Of a stretch of DNA of 64,000 nucleotides, positions 26,156-35,260 are shown in pieces. The stretch is from Helicobacter turcicus (GTDB taxonomy: Bacteria; Campylobacterota; Campylobacteria; Campylobacterales; Helicobacteraceae), in the NCBI RefSeq assembly GCF_019711685.1, contig NZ_JAIGYQ010000006.1:62001-126000 (forward strand), read 5' to 3'. The notes below the pieces were generated by a model. It saw nothing but the letters and a program-made list of their open reading frames with translations, was not told where the DNA came from and searched no databases. Each line of letters starts with the position of its first letter. Positions within the stretch are counted from its first letter, which is position 1. A program made the translations under genes and the position numbers.

Positions 26156-27717
26156 TGTTCCACATGCAGCACTACACTTTGCTTATAATTATCCCATTGT
26201 AAGCAATACAAGCAAGCAATTTCTCTGCCTTGTGCTTCCCTCAAATCTTTATTAAACACTATGGCATTGCAAGTAACGACACCATCACTTAAACTTAATT
26301 GACTATGCCCTGCCCCAAAACAACGTACATTTATAATTTTAGTTTCTGTGTAAAACTTTGGAATCGCATTTGCATTCCCAAAAGGAGCGAAACTCTGCAC
26401 CATTGCAAAAAATTCCTCTCCTACCACACTTAATGGTAAATACCCTAAAGCTTCTTTAAAATTGGATTCCACTTTATCTTGCGTGTAATTAAAACGCATT
26501 AATGTTTTCTCAAAATCCTCTAAAGATTCTTTCTTTAAATTAAGCCCGGCTGCGCCAAAATGCCCACCAAAGGAACACAAATGCTCCCTTGCACTCTCTA
26601 AAACTTCCATGCAATCTATACAAGAGGAACGCATACTTCCTTTTAAGATTCCATCCTTTTGTGTTAGCACAATACTAGGTTTGCTAAACTCTTCACTTAA
26701 ACGCGCCGCAATAATCCCTACAATTCCCTCATGCCAACTCTCATTAAAGACTAGAATAAAGGGGATTTTTTTGTAATTCTTTTGCTTGCAAAACTTTTCC
26801 TTAGCTTCCGCATAAATCACATTCTGAAGCACCTTGCGCTCTGCGTTAATAGCTAGAAGTTGCTCTAAAAGCATTTTAGATTCTGCTTTTTTACTTGCAA
26901 TTAAAAAGCGATAAGCAAGCATTGCGCTATCCATTCTACCTGCGCAATTTAGCAAGGGGGCAATGTAGTAGCTAATAAATTGTGCATCAATATTATGCTT
27001 GCAAAACTGCTCTTTTAAATGCACAAATGCCATTCTTTGACTACTCTTTAATGTCTCTAAACCTTTCTTTAAAAGCACACGATTAATCCCACGTAATGGC
27101 ATTACATCACTTACAATTGCAAGAGAAAGCAAATCTAAAAATTCTCCCATTGCAATATCAACATTTAAAACTTGTTTTAACCCAGCACATAAATACCACG
27201 CCACACAAGCCCCGCAAATCTCAGATTCCGGAAAGTCTTTGGATAATTTTGGGTTGCAAATTAACGCATTTGGTAGAATCTCTTGGGGGGTGTGATGATC
27301 AGTAATCAATAACTCAATGCCCCTATTTTTACAAATTTGTGCTGCTTCAATGGCATTAATTCCATTATCCACCGTGATTATCACATCACAATCTAAACGT
27401 GCAATCACCGATTGTGAAAGCCCATAGCCATCACTAAAGCGATTTGGAATCTCAACACTAATAGGATATTGAATTTTCTGAAAAAATGTGTGCAAAATTG
27501 CACAAGAAACCACGCCATCCACATCATAATCCCCAACAACTACAATACGTTTTTGTGCCTCCATTGCCACTTGTATGCGCTTTGCTATTATAAGCAGATT
27601 ACATAGGCTTTCTGGTTTTGGTAAATCCTTAAGTTGCTTAATATCTTCGTTGATAAAACGTCCCTTTAAAAGCGATTCTACCGCCTTAAAATCAAGCTTT
27701 TCTAAATGCGAAACCAC
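26140..27717 (-). CDS. recJ: Single-stranded-DNA-specific exonuclease RecJ
   Basis: RecJ degrades single-stranded DNA 5' to 3' in recombination and mismatch or base-excision repair. The 525-residue protein has the DHH-family motifs GDYDVDG (62-68), a TVDNGI segment, DHHTP (about 140) and the late GGHFGAAGLNL of the DHHA1 domain. Length is shorter than E. coli (577) but like H. pylori. It starts with GTG ten bases after the pyrG stop and is probably cotranscribed with pyrG. Confidence 0.96.
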   Translation of the reverse strand: MVSHLEKLDFKAVESLLKGRFINEDIKQLKDLPKPESLCNLLIIAKRIQVAMEAQKRIVVVGDYDVDGVVSCAILHTFFQKIQYPISVEIPNRFSDGYGLSQSVIARLDCDVIITVDNGINAIEAAQICKNRGIELLITDHHTPQEILPNALICNPKLSKDFPESEICGACVAWYLCAGLKQVLNVDIAMGEFLDLLSLAIVSDVMPLRGINRVLLKKGLETLKSSQRMAFVHLKEQFCKHNIDAQFISYYIAPLLNCAGRMDSAMLAYRFLIASKKAESKMLLEQLLAINAERKVLQNVIYAEAKEKFCKQKNYKKIPFILVFNESWHEGIVGIIAARLSEEFSKPSIVLTQKDGILKGSMRSSCIDCMEVLESAREHLCSFGGHFGAAGLNLKKESLEDFEKTLMRFNYTQDKVESNFKEALGYLPLSVVGEEFFAMVQSFAPFGNANAIPKFYTETKIINVRCFGAGHSQLSLSDGVVTCNAIVFNKDLREAQGREIACLYCLQWDNYKQSVVLHVEHYIFL

Positions 27718-27727
27718 AAAAAATACT

Positions 27728-29368
27728 TTAAGAATGAGAGAAATTGAGAGATTGTTTAATAAACTCTAAAATCACGCAATTTGGAGCTTGTAGTCTTGAA
27801 GTAAATTCTGGGTGAAATTGCACTGCTACAAACCACGGATGCTCCTTTAGCTCAATAGCTTCAATTAATCCATTACTCTCCCCACTAACTAGCATTCCTT
27901 GTGCCTCAAGTGCCGCACGATATTTTGGATTTGCTTCATAGCGGTGGCGGTGACGTTCTTTAATCACCTTTTGCCCTTGATATGCAGCTTGTAGCTTACT
28001 ACCATCTTTTGTTTGGCATTCATACTCACCAAGCCGCATTGTTCCACCCATTGGAGAAGTGTGTGTGCGGATTTGTTTATTTCCTGCTTTATCAATAAAA
28101 TTCTCTATTAAGTAAATAACTGGCTCTTTTGTCTTTGGATTAAACTCCATAGAATCAGCCTCTTTAATTCCAAGCACATTGCGACAAAACTCCAAAATTG
28201 CTAGTTGCATTCCTAAACAAATCCCTAAAAATGGAATCTTATGCTCCCTTGCAAATGTAATTGCGCGCATTTTTCCGACAATCCCACGCTCACCAAATCC
28301 GCCGGGAACTAGGATTCCATCAACATATTTTAGCTGCTCTAGTGCTTCTTGATTTTTTTCTAGCTCTTCACTATCCATCCACTGAATATCCACTTTTGTA
28401 TCTAGATTAGCTCCAGCGTGAATTAATGCTTCAATGAGTGATTTATAAGATTCCTTTAAACGTAGATATTTGCCCACAAAAGCAATTTTCACTTCATTTT
28501 GTGGTGCTAAAATTTGTTTGACTAACAAATCCCATTCTTTCATATCGGGGCTAAATTCTGGTAATTTCAAAAATCTAGCAATTGGCACCAAAACGTCCTC
28601 TTTTAAAAAATTAATTGGCATTTGGTAAATACTTTTTGCATCTTGAGCCATAATCACACAATCATAATCTACATCGCAACTCATTGAAAGCTTACTTTTT
28701 AACTCTTTTGGAATCTCTTTTTCTGTGCGTGCGATAATAATTTGTGGCGTGATTCCAATACGACGAAGCTCTTGCACGCTGTGTTGTGTGGGCTTTGTTT
28801 TTAGCTCTCCAGCAACACGGATTAACGGAATTAACGTCACATGTACACTTATGACTCTCTCCATTCCATACTCATGTTTCATCTCGCGCATTGCCTCCAA
28901 AAATGGCAAACCCTCAATATCGCCAACCGTCCCTCCAAGCTCCACAACTAAAATCTCATTTTCCTCACCTGCAAGGCAAATTCTACGTTTAATTTCATCA
29001 ACAATATGCGGAACTACTTGAATAGTTTTGCCAAGATAACCCCCTTTGCGCTCCCTATCAATCACACTTAGATACACTTGTCCGGTTGTGAAATTATTTT
29101 TACTAGAAAAATTCATATTTAAAAAACGTTCATAATGCCCAATATCTAAATCTGTCTCCGCCCCATCACGTGTAACAAACACTTCCCCATGTTCTAGAGG
29201 ACTCATCGTACCTGGATCAACATTAATATAGGGGTCAATTTTTAAAATTCCAACTTTAAATCCAGAATGTTTTAACAAAGTTGCAATAGATGAAGAAGTA
29301 ATTCCTTTTCCCAAAGAACTTAGTACACCACCTGTAACAAAAATATATTTCGTTTCAAATTTAGACAT
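27728..29368 (-). CDS. pyrG: CTP synthase
   Basis: PyrG aminates UTP to CTP with glutamine and ATP. The 546-residue protein has the N-terminal synthetase signature [38 protein letters not shown] and a C-terminal class I glutaminase with the nucleophile segment [10 protein letters not shown] (Cys about 378) and the catalytic His-Glu in QFHPEF. Length is normal. A TATAAT promoter lies about 30 bases upstream, back to back with that of the ATPase gene. Confidence 0.98.
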   Translation of the reverse strand: MSKFETKYIFVTGGVLSSLGKGITSSSIATLLKHSGFKVGILKIDPYINVDPGTMSPLEHGEVFVTRDGAETDLDIGHYERFLNMNFSSKNNFTTGQVYLSVIDRERKGGYLGKTIQVVPHIVDEIKRRICLAGEENEILVVELGGTVGDIEGLPFLEAMREMKHEYGMERVISVHVTLIPLIRVAGELKTKPTQHSVQELRRIGITPQIIIARTEKEIPKELKSKLSMSCDVDYDCVIMAQDAKSIYQMPINFLKEDVLVPIARFLKLPEFSPDMKEWDLLVKQILAPQNEVKIAFVGKYLRLKESYKSLIEALIHAGANLDTKVDIQWMDSEELEKNQEALEQLKYVDGILVPGGFGERGIVGKMRAITFAREHKIPFLGICLGMQLAILEFCRNVLGIKEADSMEFNPKTKEPVIYLIENFIDKAGNKQIRTHTSPMGGTMRLGEYECQTKDGSKLQAAYQGQKVIKERHRHRYEANPKYRAALEAQGMLVSGESNGLIEAIELKEHPWFVAVQFHPEFTSRLQAPNCVILEFIKQSLNFSHS

Positions 29369-29395
29369 CGCAAACCTCTCTGAATTAATTGTCGC

Positions 29396-29401
29396 ATTAT
29401 A
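29396..29401 (-). promoter_or_regulatory. Predicted -10 element for pyrG-recJ
   Basis: On the minus strand the hexamer reads TATAAT, 28 bases before the pyrG ATG. It is back to back with the -10 of the plus-strand ATPase gene. The -35 region is not conserved, as is usual for the main sigma factor in Helicobacter. Confidence 0.65.
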
Positions 29402-29445
29402 CTTTGAAGCAAGTTAATTTTTGCTTTTTATTGCGTGTGGAATCT

Positions 29446-29454
29446 TGTTATAAT
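29446..29454 (+). promoter_or_regulatory. Predicted extended -10 element for the ATPase gene
   Basis: The sequence TGTTATAAT is an extended -10 (TGn plus TATAAT) lying 30 bases before the ATG at 29484, after a T-rich stretch. Confidence 0.65.
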
Positions 29455-29483
29455 ATTAAGCAAAACTTTGCCAAAGGTGCGCA

Positions 29484-30566
29484 ATGCTTGAAAAAATCTT
29501 AGATTCCTACCCAAAACCAAAAATGCGATTCCAACGTCAAATCACACTAAAACTCCCAAGTCTTGCTTGTCTCTATGGTCCCAATGGAATCGGAAAAACA
29601 GATTTTGTTCTCCACTACTTTCTAAAACCACAATTTAACACTTCTAAAAAACTCTATATTGACTGCAACGATACTCGTTTAAGCTTACCTAAAGACTTGG
29701 AGAAACTAAAGCAATTCGTCAAAGAGCATAATATCTCCATTTTGATTTTAGATAATTATCACAAAAATCCCATTTTTCTTGACTTCACACTGCCTTTTAT
29801 CGTCCTTATTTCTAACGCGCCTTATACAGGATTCCAAAATATTTCTATGCCGCCTATTACCTTTAGTGAGTTCTTATCTATGCGCAAACTCTCAAGGGAA
29901 GATGGGCTTGCACAATATTTGAAGTTTGGAAATTTGTTTGAACATTTTAGTGAGCAAAAAAAGGGTGAATTTTTAAGGACAATTGCACAAGATTCCACAG
30001 AATTTTGGATGCTACGCAATCTAATTTTACATCTTGGACAAAAAGTCTCGCCTTATCAAATTTATACAAAACTGAAAAAAGAAGGTAGGCTTTCAAAAGA
30101 TAGATTCTATGCATACACTCAAGCTTTAGAAAAAAGCAGAATCTTATTTTGGGTAGAGAAGTTTGAGCATGCATCAGCACCAAAGAAGCTATATTTTTGG
30201 GATTTCACATTAAAAAATGCTGTATCTTATGACCGCAATTTTGCACTTTTATTTGAAAATATGGTATTTTTAGAGCTTCTCTTTTACTTTAAGTTTGAAT
30301 TTTTCTACACTGATAAACTTGACTTTTATATCCCCTCTTTATCACTTGGAATCATTTGTTCTCCTTTTGTTCAAACGCTAGAATTGCGACTAAATAAAAT
30401 TGGTAAGGAAAGAGAATTTTGCGATTCCTTATTAATCCTTTCTTTAAATCATTACGAAAGCGGAGAAAATCTAGGCACACCTTATACTATCATTCCTTTT
30501 GCAGAATTTTCTCAAAATGGCGTCTCTCTTTTAAAATCTTTAAATCTCCCTTGCGATTCTTTTTAA
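29484..30566 (+). CDS. AAA-type P-loop ATPase (DUF4143-like)
   Basis: The 360-residue protein has a Walker A loop GPNGIGKT (32-39) and a Walker B strand ISILILDN (about 84-91), then a region with PITFSEFLSMRKLS and a C-terminal part resembling the DUF4143/restriction-endonuclease-like domain of orphan ATPases. Such proteins are common, often of unknown function; some are antitoxin- or chromosome-associated. It is a single-gene unit with its own promoter, followed by marC after about 80 bases. Confidence 0.75.
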   Translation: MLEKILDSYPKPKMRFQRQITLKLPSLACLYGPNGIGKTDFVLHYFLKPQFNTSKKLYIDCNDTRLSLPKDLEKLKQFVKEHNISILILDNYHKNPIFLDFTLPFIVLISNAPYTGFQNISMPPITFSEFLSMRKLSREDGLAQYLKFGNLFEHFSEQKKGEFLRTIAQDSTEFWMLRNLILHLGQKVSPYQIYTKLKKEGRLSKDRFYAYTQALEKSRILFWVEKFEHASAPKKLYFWDFTLKNAVSYDRNFALLFENMVFLELLFYFKFEFFYTDKLDFYIPSLSLGIICSPFVQTLELRLNKIGKEREFCDSLLILSLNHYESGENLGTPYTIIPFAEFSQNGVSLLKSLNLPCDSF

Positions 30567-30649
30567 CTTACCTTAAAAGTTCTAAAGCCATTGTGCATTC
30601 TCAAATATAAAATGTTAGAATCCAAAAAAAATTATTTTAAAGGCACATA

Positions 30650-31291
30650 ATGTTTGATAATATAGAATCTGTTACCTATATCATCGGTGTAGCAACTGTT
30701 ACTATCATTGCCGTTTTAAACCCTTTTGGCAATCTTCCCTTATTTATCGCAATGACAGAGCAAGTTCCCGTTCGCTTGCGTCAAAAACTTTTTCGCAATA
30801 TTTTATGGGTAGCATTTTTAATTGTTTTGCTTTTCCTCTTTAGTGGTTCTTTTATTATGCAATATCTCTTTCGTGTGAGTTTAGATAGCCTACGTGTAGC
30901 AGGTGGATTAGTTATTGGAGTAATGAGTCTTAAAAACTTGTTATTTTCACAAACGCAACAAGACTTTTCTAATTACAAGGATTTAGAGTTTAGCGAACTT
31001 TTAAAACATAGTGTTATTCCTATGGCATTTCCTATGCTTGTAGGTCCAGGAACACTCTCAACGGTAATTATTATTGCAGAGGAAAGCAACATGCTAATAG
31101 CAACTGGTGCAGTGATCACTGCATTTGTGTTTTTATTGATTTTGTTTTATTTTTCTGCGATGATTGAAAAAATCTTAGGACATCTTGTCTTGTATGTGCT
31201 ATCACGTATTTCATTAATTTTTATTATAGCAGTTGGAATCCAAATGATTATTGCAGGGCTTCAAGGAATAGGTGTTATTAAAATCCCTTAA
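30650..31291 (+). CDS. MarC-family integral membrane protein
   Basis: The 213-residue protein has six predicted membrane spans and the MarC/UPF0056 signatures NPFGNLPLFI near residue 24, SLDSLRVAGGLVIG and the second half-repeat FPMLVGPGTLS. Despite the name, the family's role is unproven. An AAAGGCA sits before the ATG. It converges on the serine-type permease gene. Confidence 0.9.
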   Translation: MFDNIESVTYIIGVATVTIIAVLNPFGNLPLFIAMTEQVPVRLRQKLFRNILWVAFLIVLLFLFSGSFIMQYLFRVSLDSLRVAGGLVIGVMSLKNLLFSQTQQDFSNYKDLEFSELLKHSVIPMAFPMLVGPGTLSTVIIIAEESNMLIATGAVITAFVFLLILFYFSAMIEKILGHLVLYVLSRISLIFIIAVGIQMIIAGLQGIGVIKIP

Positions 31292-31333
31292 TTAAGGATT
31301 CCTTAACAACATTAATTACCAAAAATTTTGATT

Positions 31334-32653
31334 TTACAATGTATAAATCACTGTGATAATTGTTAAAAGCCCCGTTATAAATACAAATGCGTCCAAAAAT
31401 CTATTTTGAAATTTCTTTAACTTTGAAACCGTATAAATTGCTACAATAGGCATTATAAATAAAATTGTAGCAATGATTGGACCACCTAAATTTTCAATAA
31501 ACCCCAAAACACTAGGGTTATAAAATGCCACAAGCAACATGACCACATACATCACAAAACCACTTATAAAATGGATAAGTTTTAAATTCAACTCTTTATC
31601 ACCAAAGAGTTTGCAAGTTTTTCTAACAATTCCATACGCCCCCTCTCTTGCTCCAAAATAATGCCCAAAAAATGAGCTAGAAATTGCTAAAAATGCAATG
31701 ATTGGGCTACTATATACAATCCAAGGATTTTGAAATTTATTTGCAAAAAATGAAAGAATAGGAATATTTTGCGCTCTTGCTTCAACCAATTCCTCTGCAC
31801 TTAAAGACAACACGCAAGAGATTACAAAAAACATCACAAAAACAAGTAACATGCTAGAGGTTGCAAATAAGATTCTACTTGTTTTTCTCTCATAAATTGT
31901 TGCATATTCTTTTTTTACGCTCAAAGAGAAGGTAGAAATTGCTGGAGAATGATTGAAAGAAAAGACTAAGACGGGAAGTGTTAGCCAAATAATCGTTAAA
32001 AATTCTTTTGTATTTGGAATCGCAGTGAAATCAAATGACCAATATGGGATTAAATATAAAGAAAATGCAAACAATATGATACAAAGTGGAAAAACTAACC
32101 ATTCACAAACTTTTGTAATGATTTCCTCACTAAATAGCATAATAACCATAAAAGCACTCACCAAAATAAACACAAGAATCGCACGATAAAAGGGAAAAAG
32201 TGTGATAACCTTTTTGCCATTAGTATCTACTTTTGTCTGATAGATACTATTTAGCCATTGTGCAAACGCACTATCTGCATTTAAAAGAGGTAAGAATTGA
32301 TTATAAATAAAACTTTCAAAAGTATTTGTGATTCCAACACAATACGCAAGACAGATAGGAAAAATTGCAAAAAAATACAAAATCGCGATAAAAAGACTAA
32401 TTTTTCTCCCAAAATATTCTTCTGCTGCATAAGTAATATCCCTATCATTACCGCTTGCTTGCAAAACAAAACAACTTAACGCCTTATGACTTAAAAACAC
32501 CATAGGGAAGATAATACAAGCCATTACTAAAACAGGAAAAACTCCACCAGAACCCGCCTTAATTGGCAAATACAAAATCCCAGCCCCAACAGCTGTGCCA
32601 AAAAGCGACAACATCCACCTCGTGTCAAATTGCGTCCATTTTAAACTTTTCAT
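31334..32653 (-). CDS. HAAAP-family amino acid permease (SdaC-like serine transporter)
   Basis: The 439-residue protein has about eleven membrane spans. The first one carries FGTAVGAGILYLPIKAG, the unwound-helix motif of the hydroxy/aromatic amino acid permease family, followed later by FSFNHSPAISTFS. In this group SdaC imports L-serine with protons, a main carbon source for Helicobacter and Campylobacter. The ATG at 32653 is preferred over one nine codons upstream because GGAAA is suitably placed. No sdaA deaminase gene is adjacent. Confidence 0.85.
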   Translation of the reverse strand: MKSLKWTQFDTRWMLSLFGTAVGAGILYLPIKAGSGGVFPVLVMACIIFPMVFLSHKALSCFVLQASGNDRDITYAAEEYFGRKISLFIAILYFFAIFPICLAYCVGITNTFESFIYNQFLPLLNADSAFAQWLNSIYQTKVDTNGKKVITLFPFYRAILVFILVSAFMVIMLFSEEIITKVCEWLVFPLCIILFAFSLYLIPYWSFDFTAIPNTKEFLTIIWLTLPVLVFSFNHSPAISTFSLSVKKEYATIYERKTSRILFATSSMLLVFVMFFVISCVLSLSAEELVEARAQNIPILSFFANKFQNPWIVYSSPIIAFLAISSSFFGHYFGAREGAYGIVRKTCKLFGDKELNLKLIHFISGFVMYVVMLLVAFYNPSVLGFIENLGGPIIATILFIMPIVAIYTVSKLKKFQNRFLDAFVFITGLLTIITVIYTL

Positions 32654-33346
32654 CACTATTTCCAAAATAAAAATTTTCACATTGTAGCATAGTTGTTACA
32701 AAGATTTATAAAAGCATTATCCTAAAAGAGATATTTAACTTATCGTAGCTAATAAGCACCTAGCATAAGATTATCATAGTGTTTAATGATTGCTATTTGT
32801 TAGATTTATAAAGCAAAAAATATTAAAGCAAGATTTTTAGAAAACCATTAATCTTGTTTTAGAATCAGCTAAGGAGTATAGCTATTTTTCATTAGTTTAA
32901 TTCATTATTTATTTCTCTTATAATTTCATTTTTGTTGATTTTATAAAACGAGTAACCGATGTGCTTAATGGCTTATTAGTAGCCCCGTTAACAAATCATC
33001 ATTACTTTCAAATATCAGAATCAAAGTTTTTGTATTGCTAAAAAGAGTTTTACGTCAACAATTTTTCACTTTTTAATTTCATAAGACAAAATAATGTTAG
33101 ACTTTCCATTGCTTAAAATATCATTAATAGACTTTTAATGCATTTTCTTTAGTGTTCCTATCCTATTTAATAATAGCTTTATTCTTTGTTTATGGAGAAA
33201 ATCTTTTGTATGCTCCCAATGCTTAAAAATAGAGTTTTAAAAAGATAATTCTTTTAAATATAAAAGCATTTTTAACTGTTGATATAAAATCCCAGAATAC
33301 ACAGATTTAAAAAGAATTGCAATTATGATACACCATTTTTGTGTGT
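32654..33346. other. Gene-poor AT-rich stretch with possible gene remnant
   Basis: About 690 bases without an intact gene. On the minus strand, 33134-33021 reads as protein-like peptides (SINDILSNGKSN, IILSYEIKK, then KIVDVKLFLAIQKL) interrupted by in-frame stops, which suggests a decayed coding region. The phrase NGKSNIILSYEIK loosely recalls the late strands of a SAM-dependent methyltransferase, but this is weak. Otherwise I see only AT-rich sequence and upstream regions of the permease. Confidence 0.3.
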
Positions 33347-33508
33347 ATTGACTTCTCCTTTAATTGCCATAAAGTTGTGAATCTAAAGCTTTGAATTGTT
33401 GAATGCTAGAGTTAGAATCCACATTTTGAGAAAGCCCAATTTTCACATACGCACCAAATGTCAATAAACCTAAAATAATGAAAAATGCACTCATTGCTAC
33501 CTTGATTT
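33347..33508 (-). repeat. 162-bp exact direct repeat, copy A
   Basis: Identical, base for base, to 37229-37390 and in the same orientation. The two copies flank the HAD phosphatase gene, tRNA-Ser, frdB and frdA. No transposase or terminal inverted repeats accompany either copy. Confidence 0.95.
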
Positions 33509-33514
33509 ACGCAA
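33347..33514 (-). pseudogene. Duplicated 3' fragment of frdC
   Basis: Bases 33347-33508 are identical to 37229-37390, the last part of frdC with its stop codon and the Shine-Dalgarno of frdA. The copy encodes the final 47 residues of FrdC (ending SQLYGN). Upstream of these one T is missing from a run of four, which shifts the frame, and similarity ends six bases later. The other end stops exactly inside the frdA start codon. No start codon or promoter for the fragment is evident. It lies on the same strand as frdC, about 3.9 kb away. Confidence 0.92.
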
Positions 33515-33608
33515 AGATCATTTTGAAATCTCTCTTAATAATGTGCAGATAAAAAGTAAATTTTTACATGCAATGAAAAACAAATTTAATAAATAAAAGG
33601 TTAAGCCT

Positions 33609-34235
33609 CTAAACTATCTTTTCAATAAGCCTAAGCAATCCCTTTGCATCGCAAAATTCGTTAGATTTAAGAAGAGCGGGATTTTCTCCCCATTTAGCGT
33701 GCAAATAAGGAATATTAGCATTTTTCGCAGCACCTTCATCTTTTGCACCATTGCCTATAAAAATACTTTTTGCAAAGGGAGCAGATTGCAAGATAATATC
33801 TATCATCATAGGGCTTGGTTTAGATTCTATATTTGGGGTTGAACCTATAACTTTATCAAAGAATTGGGCAATTTTATGACGTTGCAAAATAGGCAATAAC
33901 TCATCATGCGGTGCGTTAGAGGCAATAGCTAAAAAATAATTTCTTTTCTTACATTCACCCAAAAGCCATATTACATCATCAAAAATCTTTACATCTTGCT
34001 CATAAGCTTTATGAAAATATTTCTCAAATCCAACCTTATAGCTAGGATAAGCAAAGTTATCTAATGCATAAAAAATCTTAGGGCAATTAAGCGTAGGCGT
34101 ATGCAAAACATACTTAATATATTCATTCTCTAATTTTGGAAGATTTCTATCTTTGCGTATTTCATTAATGGCTACACAAATAGCATTTTCGCTATCAATA
34201 AGTGTTCCATCCATATCAAAAATTATATTAAGCAT
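33609..34235 (-). CDS. HAD-superfamily hydrolase, phosphoglycolate-phosphatase-like
   Basis: The 208-residue protein begins with the HAD motif I IIFDMDGTLIDSE (nucleophile Asp7, acid Asp9), has motif II in AIASNA, the motif III lysine in ESKPSPMMID and a motif IV variant GNGAKDEGAA where GDSxxD is usual. The alpha-helical cap after motif I marks subfamily IA (Gph/PGM-like). The substrate cannot be named. The ATG at 34235 follows GGAGGG; an in-frame ATG five codons upstream overlaps that site. It is not part of an evident operon. Confidence 0.85.
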   Translation of the reverse strand: MLNIIFDMDGTLIDSENAICVAINEIRKDRNLPKLENEYIKYVLHTPTLNCPKIFYALDNFAYPSYKVGFEKYFHKAYEQDVKIFDDVIWLLGECKKRNYFLAIASNAPHDELLPILQRHKIAQFFDKVIGSTPNIESKPSPMMIDIILQSAPFAKSIFIGNGAKDEGAAKNANIPYLHAKWGENPALLKSNEFCDAKGLLRLIEKIV

Positions 34236-34361
34236 AGCGCAACCCTCCAAAATTTTATTTTTTTATAGTTACGTATAATAACATAAAACCAATGATTAAA
34301 AAGCACGGAATAGGCTAAAATATTATAAGTGAGAATTTAGGTTTGCGTATTTGGGAGTCTA

Positions 34362-34449
34362 TGGCAGAGAGGAAGGGATTCGAACCCTCGAAAGCTCACA
34401 CTTTACACGCGTTCCAGGCGTGCTCCTTCAACCACTCGGACACCTCTCT
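34362..34449 (-). tRNA. tRNA-Ser (anticodon GGA)
   Basis: The minus strand folds as a class II tRNA with a long variable arm: acceptor 7-bp stem AGAGAGG/CCTCTCT, D-arm GTCCGAGTGG, anticodon arm CACGCCTGGAACGCGTG with GGA in the loop, extra arm, T-arm with GGTTCGAATCC and an encoded CCA end (34364-34362). It reads the serine codons UCC and UCU. A TATAAT lies about 12 bases upstream. Confidence 0.95.
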
Positions 34450-34460
34450 AAAGGAGCGAA

Positions 34461-34466
34461 ATTATA
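34461..34466 (-). promoter_or_regulatory. Predicted -10 element for tRNA-Ser
   Basis: On the minus strand TATAAT, preceded by a T-run, ends 12 bases before the tRNA 5' end. It lies directly after the frd terminator hairpin, so the tRNA starts its own transcript. Confidence 0.65.
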
Positions 34467-34513
34467 CCAAAAAAATAAATCCTATCTTAGAATCCCAACT
34501 TGGGATTCTAAGA
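34467..34513 (-). terminator. Rho-independent terminator of frdCAB
   Basis: Bases 34485-34513 form a perfect 14-bp inverted repeat (TCTTAGAATCCCAA and its complement) around a single base, starting right after the frdB stop codon. On the minus strand it is followed by a T-rich run containing seven consecutive T, the form of an intrinsic terminator. Confidence 0.85.
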
Positions 34514-35260
34514 TTATTTTACCACTGCCATTTTGCGACGCAAATAAGCAATTTTACTTTGTAGCGGTAGATTTTTTGGGCAGACATCATGACAAGCAAG
34601 TAAACTCATACAACCAAATACTCCATTATCATCGCCTACCAACTCATAATAATCAGCATCCGTTCTATTATCATGTGGGTCAAGCATAAATCTAACTACA
34701 CGATTAAATCCAGCAGCCCCTACGAAATCTTCACGCATTAACTTAGTTCCGCATGAAGCAATACAACATCCGCATTCAATACATCTATCAAGCTCGAAAA
34801 CCTCTGCAGCAACTTCAGGCTCAACGCGTTCTTCAATTTGACACATATGTTCTTCGCTTTTTTCTTGTGCGTGAATCCAACTTTCAACTCGCTTACTCAT
34901 TCCATTAAACCAATTTCCAGTATCTACTGACAAATCTTTTAAAAGTTTAAACGCAGGTAGTGGCATAAGCGTAATTACGCCATCTGGAAAATCTTTAGTT
35001 AATGTGCGGCACGCAAGGCGCGGACGCCCATTAATCATCATTCCGCAACTTCCACAAATCCCAGCACGACATACGAAGTCGAAGCTCAAATCTGGATCAA
35101 ATTGCTCTCTTATCATATTCAAGACAATGAAAATCGTCATAGAATGCGCCTCTTTTAGCTTATATTCCGCGAAGTGAGGCTTAGATACCGCACTATTTGG
35201 ATTAAATTTTAAAACCCTAATCGTTAAATCTCTATTGCTACTCTCAACAGCTCCACTCAT
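34514..35260 (-). CDS. frdB: Fumarate reductase iron-sulfur subunit
   Basis: FrdB carries electrons from the cytochrome b subunit to the flavin. The 248-residue protein has a [2Fe-2S] motif [21 protein letters not shown], a [4Fe-4S] motif [14 protein letters not shown] and the later [13 protein letters not shown] that completes the [3Fe-4S] centre. Its start overlaps frdA by four bases. The order frdC-frdA-frdB is that of Wolinella and Helicobacter menaquinol:fumarate reductases. An intrinsic terminator follows the stop. Confidence 0.97.
   Translation of the reverse strand: MSGAVESSNRDLTIRVLKFNPNSAVSKPHFAEYKLKEAHSMTIFIVLNMIREQFDPDLSFDFVCRAGICGSCGMMINGRPRLACRTLTKDFPDGVITLMPLPAFKLLKDLSVDTGNWFNGMSKRVESWIHAQEKSEEHMCQIEERVEPEVAAEVFELDRCIECGCCIASCGTKLMREDFVGAAGFNRVVRFMLDPHDNRTDADYYELVGDDNGVFGCMSLLACHDVCPKNLPLQSKIAYLRRKMAVVK

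Noticed and set aside
31292-31306. Palindrome TTAAGGATTCCTTAA between marC and the permease as a terminator.
   Set aside because: The stem is only seven A/T-rich pairs with a one-base loop and no T-run follows, so support is too weak.
33347-33514. The 162-bp repeat as an insertion sequence or attachment site.
   Set aside because: It is a piece of frdC with no transposase, integrase or terminal inverted repeats. A tRNA gene is nearby but the repeat does not involve it.
34343-34689. Two plus-strand reading frames across tRNA-Ser and the end of frdB (one starts with a GFEPSKAHT-type peptide).
   Set aside because: They are antisense to a tRNA and frdB; the peptide is the familiar artefact of translating a tRNA-Ser T-arm.
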